Source: Amycolatopsis saalfeldensis (GTDB lineage: Bacteria > Actinomycetota > Actinomycetes > Mycobacteriales > Pseudonocardiaceae). Taken from it: a stretch of DNA of 64,000 bases. The position numbers were made by a program, and so were the translations under genes. The stretch is from contig NZ_FOEF01000001.1 in NCBI RefSeq assembly GCF_900110575.1, forward strand, positions 558,001-622,000, written 5' to 3'. Below are positions 8,467 through 18,200 of the stretch, in pieces; the stretch's first letter is position 1; each line of letters starts with the position of its first letter. A model generated the notes under the pieces. It worked only from the letters and a program-made list of their open reading frames with translations. It was not told where the DNA came from and did no database searches.

Positions 8467-9487
8467 ACGCGCGGCCCCGGCCGCTGGCGAGCAGGGCGTG
8501 CGGATTGCCGAGGTCGATCGCGCTGGCCTCGTCGAGGCGGGCCAGCTGGGCGGCGGTGAAGTCGACCTCCAGCGAGCCCAGGTTGTCCTCGAGCTGCGCC
8601 GGGGTGCGCGCGCCGATGATCGGCGCCGTCACGTCCGGGTTCTGCCGGGCCCAGGCCAGCCCGACCTGGCCGGGGCTGCGGCCCATCTCCGTGGCGACCT
8701 CCTTCAGCACGTCGGCGATCGCCAGATTGCGCTCGGTGACGTCGCCGTTGGCGATGTTGAAGTCCTTGCGGGTGCCGTCGGCGATCTTCCCCGCGGTGAG
8801 GTCGGCGCGGCTGTACTTGCCCGCGAGCACCCCGCCGGCCAGCGGCGAATACGGGATCACGCCCAGCCCCATCTCCCGGGCCATGGGGATCAGGTCACGC
8901 TCCCCGGTGCGCTCGATCAGGCTGTACTCGAACTGCAGCGCGACCAACGGCGACCAGCCGCGCAGGTCGGCGATCGCCTGCATGCGCGAGACCTGCCACG
9001 CCGGGGTGTTGCAGATCGCCACGTACAGGACCTTGCCCTGGCGGACCAGGTCGTCCATCCCGCGCAGGACCTCTTCGACCGACGTCGTGAAGTCCCACAC
9101 GTGCAGGTACAGCAGGTCGATGTAGTCCGTGTCCAGCCGGCGCAGGCTGGTTTCCACCGACGCGAACATGGTCTTGCGGTGGCTGCCCCCGGAATTGGGG
9201 TCGCCGGGCCGGCTCAGGGTCGAATATTTCGTCGCCAGGACCAGGCTTTCGCGGTTGTCGTGGGCGAATTCGCCCAGCAGCCGCTCGGAGCTGCCATTGG
9301 TGTAAGTGCTGGCGGTGTCGATGAAATTGCCGCCGCGCCCGACGTAGGTGTCGAACAGCTTGCGTGCGTCGTCCTGCTCGGCGCCCCAGCCCCATTCGGT
9401 GCCGAAGGTCGCCGCGCCCAGCGCCAGCGGGGAGACCCGCAGCCCGGAGCGGCCCAGCAGCCGGTAGCTGTCGAGGGTGGTCGACAT
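8429..9487 (-). CDS. Aldo/keto reductase
   Basis: A 352-aa NADPH-dependent aldo-keto reductase of the YajO/YghZ-like group. The catalytic tetrad is visible: Asp57 and Tyr62 in NFIDTASTYTNG, Lys87 in LVLATKYS, and His129 in LLYLHVWD. The C-terminal PIIGARTPAQLEDNLG is the cofactor-binding segment. The start ATG at 9487 is supported by GGAGGAAACCC just upstream. It is divergent from an XRE regulator across about 115 bp that hold inverted repeats, the usual layout for a regulator next to its target. Confidence 0.93.
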   Translation of the reverse strand: MSTTLDSYRLLGRSGLRVSPLALGAATFGTEWGWGAEQDDARKLFDTYVGRGGNFIDTASTYTNGSSERLLGEFAHDNRESLVLATKYSTLSRPGDPNSGGSHRKTMFASVETSLRRLDTDYIDLLYLHVWDFTTSVEEVLRGMDDLVRQGKVLYVAICNTPAWQVSRMQAIADLRGWSPLVALQFEYSLIERTGERDLIPMAREMGLGVIPYSPLAGGVLAGKYSRADLTAGKIADGTRKDFNIANGDVTERNLAIADVLKEVATEMGRSPGQVGLAWARQNPDVTAPIIGARTPAQLEDNLGSLEVDFTAAQLARLDEASAIDLGNPHALLASGRGRAFNSGELKVESRR

Positions 9488-9557
9488 GGGTTTCCTCCTG
9501 TGCTCGAAACGTTGTCCGAGCCAGTCTGCGATCGCCGCGAGCCGGGGATAAGGGAGA

Positions 9558-9596
9558 GGAATTCCTGGGAATACCAGTCCTACTCTCGCGGTAGGA
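9558..9596. promoter_or_regulatory. Inverted repeats between the aldo-keto reductase and XRE genes
   Basis: GGAATTCC (9558-9565), ATTCC-TG-GGAAT (9561-9572) and TCCTAC-N7-GTAGGA (9578-9583, 9591-9596) are perfect inverted repeats packed in 39 bp directly before the XRE start. They are candidate binding sites for the XRE protein controlling both directions. Confidence 0.5.
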
Positions 9597-9602
9597 ATGG
9601 TC

Positions 9603-10433
9603 ATGACGAGTACCGCGGACCCGACCCAGGAGCTGGCCGTGTTCCTGCGGACCCGGCGCGAACGCCTGGACCCGGACGATTTCGGCCTGCCGGCCCGCCG
9701 CCGCTCCCGGCGGACCCCGGGCTTGCGCCGGGAAGAGGTCGCCGAACTGGCCGGGGTCAGCATCGACTACATCGTGCGACTCGAACAGGCCCGCGGGCTG
9801 CGGCCGTCCGCGAACGTGGTGGAGGCGCTGGCCACGGCCCTGCGCCTGGCCCCCGACGAACGCGCCTACCTGTTCGACCTCGCCCAGCAGCGCCCCCGCA
9901 ACACCGACAAGCCCGCCACCACCGCGCCGGAGCCGCTGGCCCGGCTGGTCACCGACCTGTCGCCGCTGCCGGCCATGCTGATGAACCACCGTTACGACAT
10001 CCTGGCCTGGAATCCCGAAATGGCGAGCCTGCTGGTGGACTTCGGCACACTGCCGCCGTCTCGCCGCAATCAGATGTGGCTGTGCCTGATGCACCCGGAA
10101 GTCCGGGAGTTCTACGCCGACCGCGAACTCGTCGTGCGGGAGGCGATCGCGCACCTGCGCGCCGCCTGGGCCGCGCATCCGGAAGATCGTGTGCTGGCCG
10201 GCTTCATCACCGAATTCACCACTCAGGACGAGCTGTTCGCGCGCCTGTGGGCCGAGCGGGACATCGTGCTCAACGGCCGCGGGCGCAAGGTGCTGCGGCG
10301 TCCCGAGGTCGGCACGCTGACCGTCGACTTCGAGGTGCTCATGCCCCTGCAGGACCAGGACCAGCGGCTGGTGATCTACCGCGCCGCCGACGAGGAGAGC
10401 CAGTCGGCCTTGGACCGGTTGTGCGCACGGTGA
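9603..10433 (+). CDS. XRE family regulator with MmyB-like ligand-binding domain
   Basis: A 276-aa protein. The N-terminal helix-turn-helix is TPGLRREEVAELAGVSIDYI followed by VRLEQARGLRPSANV. The C-terminal domain of about 165 residues begins with LLMNHRYDILAWNPEMASLL, the hallmark of the MmyB-like transcription-factor ligand-binding domain, which in characterised members binds fatty-acid-like ligands. Such genes typically sit divergent to a single reductase, as here. The ATG at 9603 follows GGTAGGA by 6 nt; an ATG at 9597 abuts that sequence and is less likely. Confidence 0.9.
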   Translation: MTSTADPTQELAVFLRTRRERLDPDDFGLPARRRSRRTPGLRREEVAELAGVSIDYIVRLEQARGLRPSANVVEALATALRLAPDERAYLFDLAQQRPRNTDKPATTAPEPLARLVTDLSPLPAMLMNHRYDILAWNPEMASLLVDFGTLPPSRRNQMWLCLMHPEVREFYADRELVVREAIAHLRAAWAAHPEDRVLAGFITEFTTQDELFARLWAERDIVLNGRGRKVLRRPEVGTLTVDFEVLMPLQDQDQRLVIYRAADEESQSALDRLCAR

Positions 10434-10558
10434 GTGTTCTTGTTCTCCCGGGACCATGAAAGGACGTCAAGACTGTCCCACGAGCACGATGACACCGCCG
10501 TCCGGGTGCATCACCGTGAGTGGCAGCACCTTCGAAACCCAGCCGCCAGGAGGCCGCC

Positions 10559-11674
10559 GTGCGTATCGCCGTTCCCCGTGAAATCAAGAGGCACGAATAC
10601 CGGGTCGCGCTGACCCCGGCCGGGGTGCACGAGCTGGTCGGCCGGGGGCACGACGTTTTCGTCGAGACCGGCGCGGGTGTGGGCTCGTCGATCAGCGACG
10701 AGGAGTACGTCACGGCGGGCGCGAAGATCCTCGCCACCGCCGAGGACACCTGGGCCGAGGGCGAGCTGGTGCTGAAGGTCAAGGAGCCGATCGCCGAGGA
10801 GTACCCGCGGCTGCGCCGGGACCAGGTGCTGTTCACCTACCTGCACATCGCCGCCGACCGTGCGCTGACCGACGCGCTGCTGGCCGCCGGCACCACCGCG
10901 ATCGCGTACGAGACGGTGCAGACCCCGAACGGCGCGCTGCCGCTGCTCGCCCCGATGTCCGAGGTCGCGGGCCGGCTGGCCCCGCAGGTCGGCGCGTTCT
11001 CCCTGATGAAGCCCAGCGGCGGCCGCGGCGTGCTGCCCGGCGGCATCCCGGGGGTGCACCCGGCGCGGGTCGTCGTGATCGGCGGCGGTGTGGCCGGTCT
11101 GAACGCCGCTCGCGTGGCGCTGGGCCTGGGCTCGGACGTCGAGATCCTGGACACGAACGTCGACCGCCTCCGCCAGATCGACAACGACTTCGGCGGCCGC
11201 ATCCGCACGGTCACGTCGAACCGGCTGTCCGTCGAGGAGTCCGTGCTGGCGGCCGACCTCGTCATCGGCGCGGTGCTGGTGCCGGGCGCGAAGGCGCCGA
11301 AGCTGGTGTCGAACGATCTCGTGCGCCGGATGAAGCCGGGCAGCGTGCTCGTCGACATCGCCATCGACCAGGGCGGCTGCTTCGCCGACTCCCGCCCGAC
11401 GACCCACGACGAGCCGACCTACCAGGTGCACGAGTCGGTGTTCTACTGCGTCGCGAACATGCCGGGCGCGGTCCCGCGGACCTCGACGTACGGACTGACC
11501 AACGTGACCCTGCCGTACGCCGTCCAGCTCGCCGACCACGGCTGGAAGTCGGCCCTGACCGCCGACGCGAGCCTCGCGAAGGGCCTCAACACCCACGCCG
11601 GCCAGCTGACGAACGAGCCGGTCGCCGTCGCGCACTCGCTGCCCCACACGTCGGTGGAGAGCGTTCTCGCCTGA
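10559..11674 (+). CDS. ald: Alanine dehydrogenase
   Basis: NAD-dependent interconversion of L-alanine with pyruvate and ammonia. The 371-aa length is typical. Residues expected at the active site are present: Arg15, Lys75 in VLKVKEP and His96 in TYLHIAADR. The nucleotide motif is VIGGGVAGLNAA (GxGxxG at 175-180), and the C-terminal GLTNVTLPYA is characteristic. The GTG start at 10559 has AGGAGG at 10548-10553, 5 nt away. It stands alone, and a strong terminator follows inside the 3' end of the convergent acyltransferase gene. Confidence 0.97.
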   Translation: MRIAVPREIKRHEYRVALTPAGVHELVGRGHDVFVETGAGVGSSISDEEYVTAGAKILATAEDTWAEGELVLKVKEPIAEEYPRLRRDQVLFTYLHIAADRALTDALLAAGTTAIAYETVQTPNGALPLLAPMSEVAGRLAPQVGAFSLMKPSGGRGVLPGGIPGVHPARVVVIGGGVAGLNAARVALGLGSDVEILDTNVDRLRQIDNDFGGRIRTVTSNRLSVEESVLAADLVIGAVLVPGAKAPKLVSNDLVRRMKPGSVLVDIAIDQGGCFADSRPTTHDEPTYQVHESVFYCVANMPGAVPRTSTYGLTNVTLPYAVQLADHGWKSALTADASLAKGLNTHAGQLTNEPVAVAHSLPHTSVESVLA

Positions 11675-11675
11675 T

Positions 11676-12806
11676 TCAGTTCACCCGGGCGGGCCCCTGC
11701 TGTGTGACGGCAGGGGCCCGCTTGCGTTTCGCCACCAGCTTCCGGCCGAACGCGATCGCGGGCAGCTCGACCCACCGGCGCAGCAGACACGCGAAGAACA
11801 ACGCGACCGCCGACGTCGCAACGGCTTTGGCGAGGCCCGAAGGCAACAGCAGACCGGTGACACCCGCGGCCGCGGTCTGGGTGAGGTACAGCGCGTACGA
11901 CCGGTCCCCGATGAAGGTCAGCGGACGGCTCGACAGCAGCCGCCGGACCGGGCCCGCCGAGACCACCGCGACGAGCAGCAGCGCCGAACCGGCCGCGTAG
12001 ATCGGGATGACGAACTGCCACTGGCCGCCCAGCACGTCGCGCAGCGGCTCGATCGACAGCTGCAGCACGCAGAACCCGAGCGCGACCAGTACCGCCGCGG
12101 CCGGGCTCGTCAGCGGCCGGAACACGGCGAACCCCCGCGGGTGGTGCAGCGCCAGCCCCAGCAGGCAGCCGACGACCAGTGAGCAGTAGTGCGCGGTGAG
12201 ACTCGCCCAGTGCGCCGAGGGCGCCATCGGCAAGGTGAACAGGAGCACGCCGAGCACCGCGCCGACGCCGATCATCAAGCGCAGCACGGTCTTCGCGCTT
12301 TTCGCGAACGCCGTCAGCACGAGCAGCGCGGGCCAGACGAGGTAGAACTTCTCCTCCACGCCCAGCGACCACGACGTCGGGTACGGCGTGTTGTAGTCGA
12401 CGATTTCGTTGAGGAACGTGAGGTAGTACGGCATCGCGTCGGCGAGCCTGCTGCTGTGGTAGACCCCGGCGAGCGCGACTCCCAGCGTCGTCAGGCCGAG
12501 CAGCAGGAAGTACACCGGCATGATCCGGAAGACGCGGCGGATGTAGAAGTCGGGCAAGGAGATCCGCCCTGTGCGGTCCTCTTCCCGCAACGACAGCGTC
12601 GTGATCAGGAAGCCCGACAACACGAAGAACAGCTGGACCGAAATCCACCCCTGCAACCGCTCCGTGGCCGGCGCCCCGTAGTGGAAGAACACGACCGCCA
12701 GCGCCGCCAGCGCCCGCACCCCCGCCAGCCCCGGAAACCACGACGACGCCCGGTACTCGTCATGACCAAGCGGCTGCCACCACCCGCGGCGCGAGTTCAC
12801 GACCAT
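11676..12806 (-). CDS. Acyltransferase 3 family membrane protein
   Basis: A 376-aa integral membrane acyltransferase with about ten hydrophobic segments. The family motif is present near the N-terminus: PGLAGVRALAALAVVFFHYG, with the catalytic histidine, followed by SVQLFFVLSGFLIT and a loop RRVFRIMPVYFLL. Such proteins O-acylate sugars, peptidoglycan, lipids or antibiotics at the membrane; the acceptor is unknown. The start is the ATG at 12806; the longer in-frame start at 12890 adds only low-complexity sequence. It ends 1 nt after the ald stop on the opposite strand. Confidence 0.88.
   Translation of the reverse strand: MVVNSRRGWWQPLGHDEYRASSWFPGLAGVRALAALAVVFFHYGAPATERLQGWISVQLFFVLSGFLITTLSLREEDRTGRISLPDFYIRRVFRIMPVYFLLLGLTTLGVALAGVYHSSRLADAMPYYLTFLNEIVDYNTPYPTSWSLGVEEKFYLVWPALLVLTAFAKSAKTVLRLMIGVGAVLGVLLFTLPMAPSAHWASLTAHYCSLVVGCLLGLALHHPRGFAVFRPLTSPAAAVLVALGFCVLQLSIEPLRDVLGGQWQFVIPIYAAGSALLLVAVVSAGPVRRLLSSRPLTFIGDRSYALYLTQTAAAGVTGLLLPSGLAKAVATSAVALFFACLLRRWVELPAIAFGRKLVAKRKRAPAVTQQGPARVN
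11689..11721 (+). terminator. ald terminator embedded in the convergent gene
   Basis: GCGGGCCCCTGC (11689-11700) pairs perfectly with GCAGGGGCCCGC (11710-11721) across a 9-nt loop, 15 nt after the ald stop. It also encodes the last codons of the acyltransferase on the other strand. Confidence 0.75.
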
Positions 12807-13324
12807 GTCCCGCACCCTAAGACCCCCACCCTGAACCTCCCCTGCCCCCCCTTCAGCTCCCCCCGTCACCGATCCCCACAACGACACCACTCACCCATGC
12901 TGGTTCGGCACCGACCGCACCGCGGGGGTCCGGGGGCTCGGCCCCCGGGCGACACTCTCGCCCCTTCCCCCCGGGAAGCGCGCCAGCGCGAACAGGGAAG
13001 GGCCAGAAGGGGCGACCCGCTCAACCAGCCTGGGGGTCACTGGGAGCGGGTCGCCACGGACAAGCTTAGGTAATAACTTCGGAGTTCGCTCCCCGGGGTG
13101 CCGAACTGGTGCCCTTACTTCTCCACTTCTCGCACCCGCGTCCGGTGAGCCGGCCCACTCGGAATCGTTAAAGGCGTCGTCAGGGGCTTTCGCTCGGGCA
13201 GCCGGCCGGGCGGGCGGCGTGACGAACGTCGCGTCGGTCCGGCTCTCCCGTTCGGCCCGCATGGCGGTCACGGGTGCGGCAGGATGGCCGCGGTCGGTGT
13301 CAGGCGGATCAGGCAGGGGGCGCG
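12807..13324. other. 518-bp intergenic region with overlapping hairpins
   Basis: No convincing gene. It contains a short-loop hairpin CCGGGGGC/GCCCCCGG (12930-12948) of a kind common between actinobacterial genes. It also holds two longer, mutually exclusive pairings: TCGCCCCTTC (12958-12967) with GAAGGGGCGA (13006-13015), or GGCGACCCGCTC (13011-13022) with GAGCGGGTCGCC (13044-13055). These share bases 13011-13015. The region would be a leader or promoter zone for the ABC genes at 13325. Confidence 0.55.
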
Positions 13325-14353
13325 ATGCACGACGGCAGCGGCCGGATAGTGGTGCAGAACCTCGGCAAGCAGTTCGGCAGCGTGGTCGCGGTGCAGAACC
13401 TCAGTTTCGTGGTGGAGCCGGGGTCGGTGACGGGGTTTCTCGGGCCGAACGGCGCGGGCAAGACCACGACGTTGCGGATGCTGCTCGGCCTGGTGACCCC
13501 GACGACGGGCTCGGCCACGATCAACGGCCGCCCGCACGATCAGCTGGGCACGCCGGCGCGGGTGGTCGGGTCGGTGCTGGAGAACGAGGGTTTCCACCCG
13601 AGCCGCACGGCGCGTGACCATTTGCGGGTGTACGCCGCGGCCATCGGCGTGCCGGACCGGCGGGCGGACGAGGTGCTCGGGGTCGTGGGGCTGGCCCCGG
13701 TGGCGGAGCGCAAGGCGGGCGGCTTCTCGCTCGGCATGCGGCAGCGGCTGGCGCTGGCCACGGCGTTGCTCGGGGATCCGCAGGTGCTGGTGCTCGACGA
13801 GCCGACCAACGGCCTCGACCCCGAGGGAATCCTGTGGCTGCGCAACTTCCTGCGCGCGTACGCCCGTGAGCGGCGCACCGTGCTCGTGTCGAGCCATCTG
13901 CTGAACGAGGTCGAGCAGACCATCGACCAGGTGGTGATCATCAGCCAGGGCATGACGCGGTACTACGGTTCGCTCGACCAGCTGCGGGCGAGCCAGCATT
14001 CGCGGGTGCTCGTGCAGCCCGCGGATCCGGGCGCGCTGGTGAAGACGTTGCAGGAGAACGGGTTCACGCAGGTTTCGCCGACGCCGGACGGCCGGGTGGC
14101 GGTGGCGGGCGCGTCGGTGCAGCAGATCGGCGACCTGGCGGCGAAGAGCGGCATCGCCGTGTACGGCATGCAGGAGGAGACGGCCGATCTGGAGCGGCTG
14201 TTCTTCCAGCTCACCCAGCCCCAGTACGGCAGCCAGCCGCTGCCGCCGCAGCAACAGCAACCGCCGCCGGGCTGGGGCCCGCCGCCGCAACAACCCCAGC
14301 AACCACAACAACAACAGCAGTACCCGCCGCAGAACTGGAACGGTGGCCGGTGA
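13325..14353 (+). CDS. ABC transporter ATP-binding protein with Gln/Pro-rich tail
   Basis: A 342-aa nucleotide-binding subunit of an ABC-2-type exporter. Walker A is GPNGAGKTT (residues 40-48), the signature is FSLGMRQRL and Walker B is VLVLDEPTNGLDPEG. The resemblance is to drug/lantibiotic exporter ATPases of the DrrA/CcmA group. Residues 300-342 are a low-complexity tail with 16 Gln and 13 Pro in 43 residues, unusual for this family and encoded with many CAA codons. AGGGGG lies 5 nt before the ATG. It overlaps the permease start by 1 nt (TGATG), so the two form one unit. Confidence 0.93.
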   Translation: MHDGSGRIVVQNLGKQFGSVVAVQNLSFVVEPGSVTGFLGPNGAGKTTTLRMLLGLVTPTTGSATINGRPHDQLGTPARVVGSVLENEGFHPSRTARDHLRVYAAAIGVPDRRADEVLGVVGLAPVAERKAGGFSLGMRQRLALATALLGDPQVLVLDEPTNGLDPEGILWLRNFLRAYARERRTVLVSSHLLNEVEQTIDQVVIISQGMTRYYGSLDQLRASQHSRVLVQPADPGALVKTLQENGFTQVSPTPDGRVAVAGASVQQIGDLAAKSGIAVYGMQEETADLERLFFQLTQPQYGSQPLPPQQQQPPPGWGPPPQQPQQPQQQQQYPPQNWNGGR

Positions 14354-15234
14354 TGGGAAACCTGATCAAGGCGGAGTTCCGCAAGACGCTCTCGCTCAAC
14401 ACCTGGTGGGTGCTGCTGTTCCCGCTCGTGGTCCTGTCGTTCGGGCTGACTTACGTGTGGGGCAAGATCACCAACGACTTCGTCGGCTTCATCGGCTCGG
14501 ACACCGCCCGCGACCTCGCGCGGCCGCTCGGGCTGAACCCGGACGCGTTCCCGGTCGGGCTGCTGGCGATCGCGCACGGGGTGAACATCGCGCAGCTCGT
14601 GCCCGCGTTGTTCGGGATCTTCGCGCTGGCGGGCGAGTACCGCAGCCGGACGATCACCACGACCTTCCTCACCGCCCCGAACCGGATCTCCGCGCTGACC
14701 GCGAAAATGCTCACCTACATCGTGTGGGGCGCGCTCTACGGCCTGGTCAGCTTCGGCGTCGCGGCGCTGGCGACGCTGGCGAGCGTCGATTCGGAACGGC
14801 TGCCGACCGGGCCGCAGTGGCTCGCCGCGCTGGGCGGCACGGTGCTCGCGTCGATTCTGGTGACGTTGTTCGGGATCGGCTTCGGCGCGGTGCTGCGCAA
14901 CGTCACGCTCGCCGTGGTGCTGTTGCTCGTGTGGTTCCTGATCATCGAGAACGTGCTGGTGATCGCGACCTGGAACCTCACCTCGGTGCTCGGCGGGATC
15001 CTGCCCAACGGCACCGCGAACGGCATCGTCGGCGGGATCGCGGCCGACGCGTTCGGCATCAACACGCTGAACCTGCCGGGCGGCGTCGACCGCTGGTCAC
15101 AGCTCGGCCTGCAACTCGCGGCGGGCGCGCCCGGAGTTTTTTCGTGGTGGGCCTCGGCGCTCATCTTCTTCGGCTGGACCATGGTGTTCTTCGCGTTCGG
15201 CTGGGTGGGGAACCAGCGCCGCGACATCACCTGA
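14353..15234 (+). CDS. ABC-2 type transporter permease
   Basis: A 293-aa membrane protein with about six hydrophobic segments. The N-terminal NLIKAEFRKTLSLNTWWVLL is typical of ABC-2 permeases, where a short cytoplasmic helix precedes the first membrane helix, and FALAGEYRSRTITTTFLTAPNR is the usual coupling region. It partners the preceding ATPase, with ATG overlapping the TGA by 1 nt. The substrate is unknown. Confidence 0.9.
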   Translation: MGNLIKAEFRKTLSLNTWWVLLFPLVVLSFGLTYVWGKITNDFVGFIGSDTARDLARPLGLNPDAFPVGLLAIAHGVNIAQLVPALFGIFALAGEYRSRTITTTFLTAPNRISALTAKMLTYIVWGALYGLVSFGVAALATLASVDSERLPTGPQWLAALGGTVLASILVTLFGIGFGAVLRNVTLAVVLLLVWFLIIENVLVIATWNLTSVLGGILPNGTANGIVGGIAADAFGINTLNLPGGVDRWSQLGLQLAAGAPGVFSWWASALIFFGWTMVFFAFGWVGNQRRDIT

Positions 15235-15293
15235 GCGGCGGCGGGCGGGGCCGGCGGGAATAAATTGTCGGTCCCCCTCCCTAGGTTTGTTAC

Positions 15294-18200
15294 GTGACCA
15301 CCACCCCGACGCGTCCGCGTCAAGCCCGTCCGACTGCTGAGACCGCGCCCCGCCCCGAAGGCTGGGTGCGGCGGCTGTCCGCCGCCTGCTGGAAGCACCG
15401 CGGCGTGGTCGTGCTGGCCATGGCGGCGGCGATCCTCAGCGTCGGCGTCCAGGCGGCGAGCCCGTTGCTCGTGCGGTCGGCGGTGGACGACGCGGTGGCC
15501 GGCCAGACCGCGCAGATCGCCGGGATCGCGGTGGCACTGGTGGCGTTGCAGGTGGTCGCGTTCGGCTCGGCGTTCCTGCGCCGGTACGTCGGCGGCCGGC
15601 TGGCCCTCGACGTCCAGCACGACCTGCGCAACCGCGTGTTCAGAGCGCTGTCGCGGCTCGACGGCGGCAAGCAGGACGCGTTGCGCACCGGCCAGGTGGT
15701 CTCGCGCGCGATCTCCGATCTGCAGCTGGTCACGGGGCTGCTGATGCAGGTGCCTCTCTCGGCGGGGTCGGTGATCTTCGCGGTGCTCGCGCTCGGCGCG
15801 ATGCTGTGGATGTCGCCGATGCTCACGCTGATCGCGCTGGTGGTCGCGCCCGCCGTCGGGATTGTGGTGGCACTGAGCCGAAAACGGCTCTTCCCGGCCA
15901 CTTGGTCGGCGCAGCAGCGCGCGGCCGACGTGGCGCAGCGGGTGGAGGAGACCGTCACCGGCGTACGCGTGGTGAAGGGCTTCGGCCAGGAGGCGCGTGA
16001 GGTCTCGCGGCTCGAGCGCACGGCGCGCAAGCTGTTCGCCGAGCGGCTGCGCGCGGCCCGGCTGTCCGCGCTGCCCACGGCGACCACCTCGGCGCTGCCC
16101 GCGGCCGGGCAGGTCGCGGTGCTCGCGGTCGGCGGCATCCTCGCGCTGAAGGGCGAGATCAGCCTCGGCACGTTCCTCGCCTTCGCCACCTACCTCGCCG
16201 CGCTGATCGGGCCGGCGCGGATGCTGTCCGGGCTCGTCGTGCAGGCGCAGCTGACCCGCGCGGGCGCCGAGCGGGTGTACGAGCTGATCGACGCGCAGCC
16301 GGACGTCACGGAGCGCCCGGACCCGCGGCCGCTGCCCGAAGGCGCGCTCGGCATCGAGCTGGAAGACGTCCGCTTCGGCTACACCCGCAGCGAGCCGGTG
16401 CTCGACGGCCTGACGCTCGCCGCGCGGCCAGGCGAGACGCTGGCCTTGGTGGGCACGGCGGGGTCCGGCAAGTCCACGATTTCGCTGCTGCTGCCACGGT
16501 TCTACGACGCACACTCCGGCTCGGTCCGGCTGGGCGGCACCGATGTGCGCGAGGTGGCGCTGAAGGAGCTGCGGCAGTCGATCGGCGTGGTGTTCGAGGA
16601 AGCGTTCCTATTCTCCACGTCGGTGCGCGACAACATCGCGTACGGCCGCCCGGACGCGAGCGACGAGGAGGTCTTCGCCGCGGCGCGTGCCGCGGAAGCC
16701 GACGAATTCATCCGCGCGCTGCCGGAGGGCTACGACACCGAGGTCGGCGAGCGCGGCCTCACCCTGTCCGGCGGCCAGCGCCAGCGCCTCGGCCTGGCCC
16801 GGGCGCTGATGACCGACCCGCGGGTGCTGATCCTGGACGACGCGACGTCGGCGATCGACACCGTCACCGAGGCCGCCATCCACGACACGCTGCGGTCGGT
16901 CACAGCCACGCGCACCACGTTGCTGGTCGCGCACCGCCGTTCCACGCTTCAGCTGGCCGACCGGATCGCGGTGCTCGACCGGGGCCGGGTCGTCGACGTC
17001 GGCACGGAGGCGGAGCTGCAAGCGCGCTGCCCGCTGTTCCGTGAGCTGGTGTCCGGGCCGGAGGACAACGCCGAGCAGCCGTTGCGCCACAAGAACCTCG
17101 ACCGCGACGAAACCGGCGTCACGCCCGCGCTGTGGCCGCGCGACGAGAGCCGGGACGAGGTCGACGCGCTGGCCGAAGCGGCGCAGCAGCGCGGCGGGCA
17201 GCCGGGCGGTGGCTCCGGCTTCGCCGGCGACGGCCCGGACGTGCCGCCGACACCGGAGCTGCTGGAGGGCGTCCGCAAGCTGCCGCCGGCCACGGACCGG
17301 CCGCGACTGTCCGAAGTGGACGTCACGGCGGCGGACCCCGGGTTCCGGCTCGGGCGGCTGCTGCGTCCGGTGCGCTGGCCGCTGGTCGGGGTGATCGCCC
17401 TGGTGGCGGCCGACGCGCTGGCGTCGCTGGCGCTGCCCGCGCTGTACCAGCGGGGCGTCGACCACGGCGTGCTGCCGGGCGTCGAGAGCGTGGTGTGGCT
17501 GATGTCGGCGATCGGCGTGCTGGTGGTCGCGGCCGACTGGATCGTGGTGCGCGGGCAGACGCGGCTCACCGCGCGCGTCGGCGAGACGGTGCTGTACTCG
17601 CTGCGCGTCCGCAGCTACGCCCACCTGCAGCGGCTCGGGCTCGACTACTACGAGCGCGAGCTGTCCGGGAAGATCATGACGCGGATGACCACGGACGTCG
17701 ACGCGCTGTCCACCTTCCTGCAGACCGGGCTCGCCACTGCCGTGGTGAGCGCGCTGACGCTGGTGGGCATCACCGTCGCGCTGCTGGTCACCGATGTGTC
17801 GCTGGCGCTGTACGCGCTGGCGATGCTGCCGGTGCTGCTCGTCGCGACCATGGTGTTCCGGCGGGTCGCGTCGCGGGCGTACAGCGAAGCGCGTGAGAAG
17901 GTCAGCGTGGTCAATGCGGACCTGCAGGAGAACGTGAGCGGCCTGCGCGTCGCCCAGGCGTACACGCGCGAGGAGCGTTCGGCCGAGGCCTTCGCTTCAC
18001 GCAGCGACGCTTACCGGCGCTCGCGCCTGCGGGCTCAGCGCTACATCGCCATCTACTTCCCGCTGGTCTCGCTGATGTCGGACCTGGCGACCACCACGGT
18101 GCTGGTCGCGGGCGCGCACCGGGTGGCGGCCGGGACGCTGGAAGCCGGTGTGCTGCTGGGATTCCTGCTGTACCTGCAACAGTTCTTCTCCCCGATCCAG

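Noticed and set aside
12891-13271. 126-codon minus-strand frame upstream of the ABC genes
   Set aside because: Pro/Ala/Arg-rich, no ribosome binding site, and it passes through the hairpin region.
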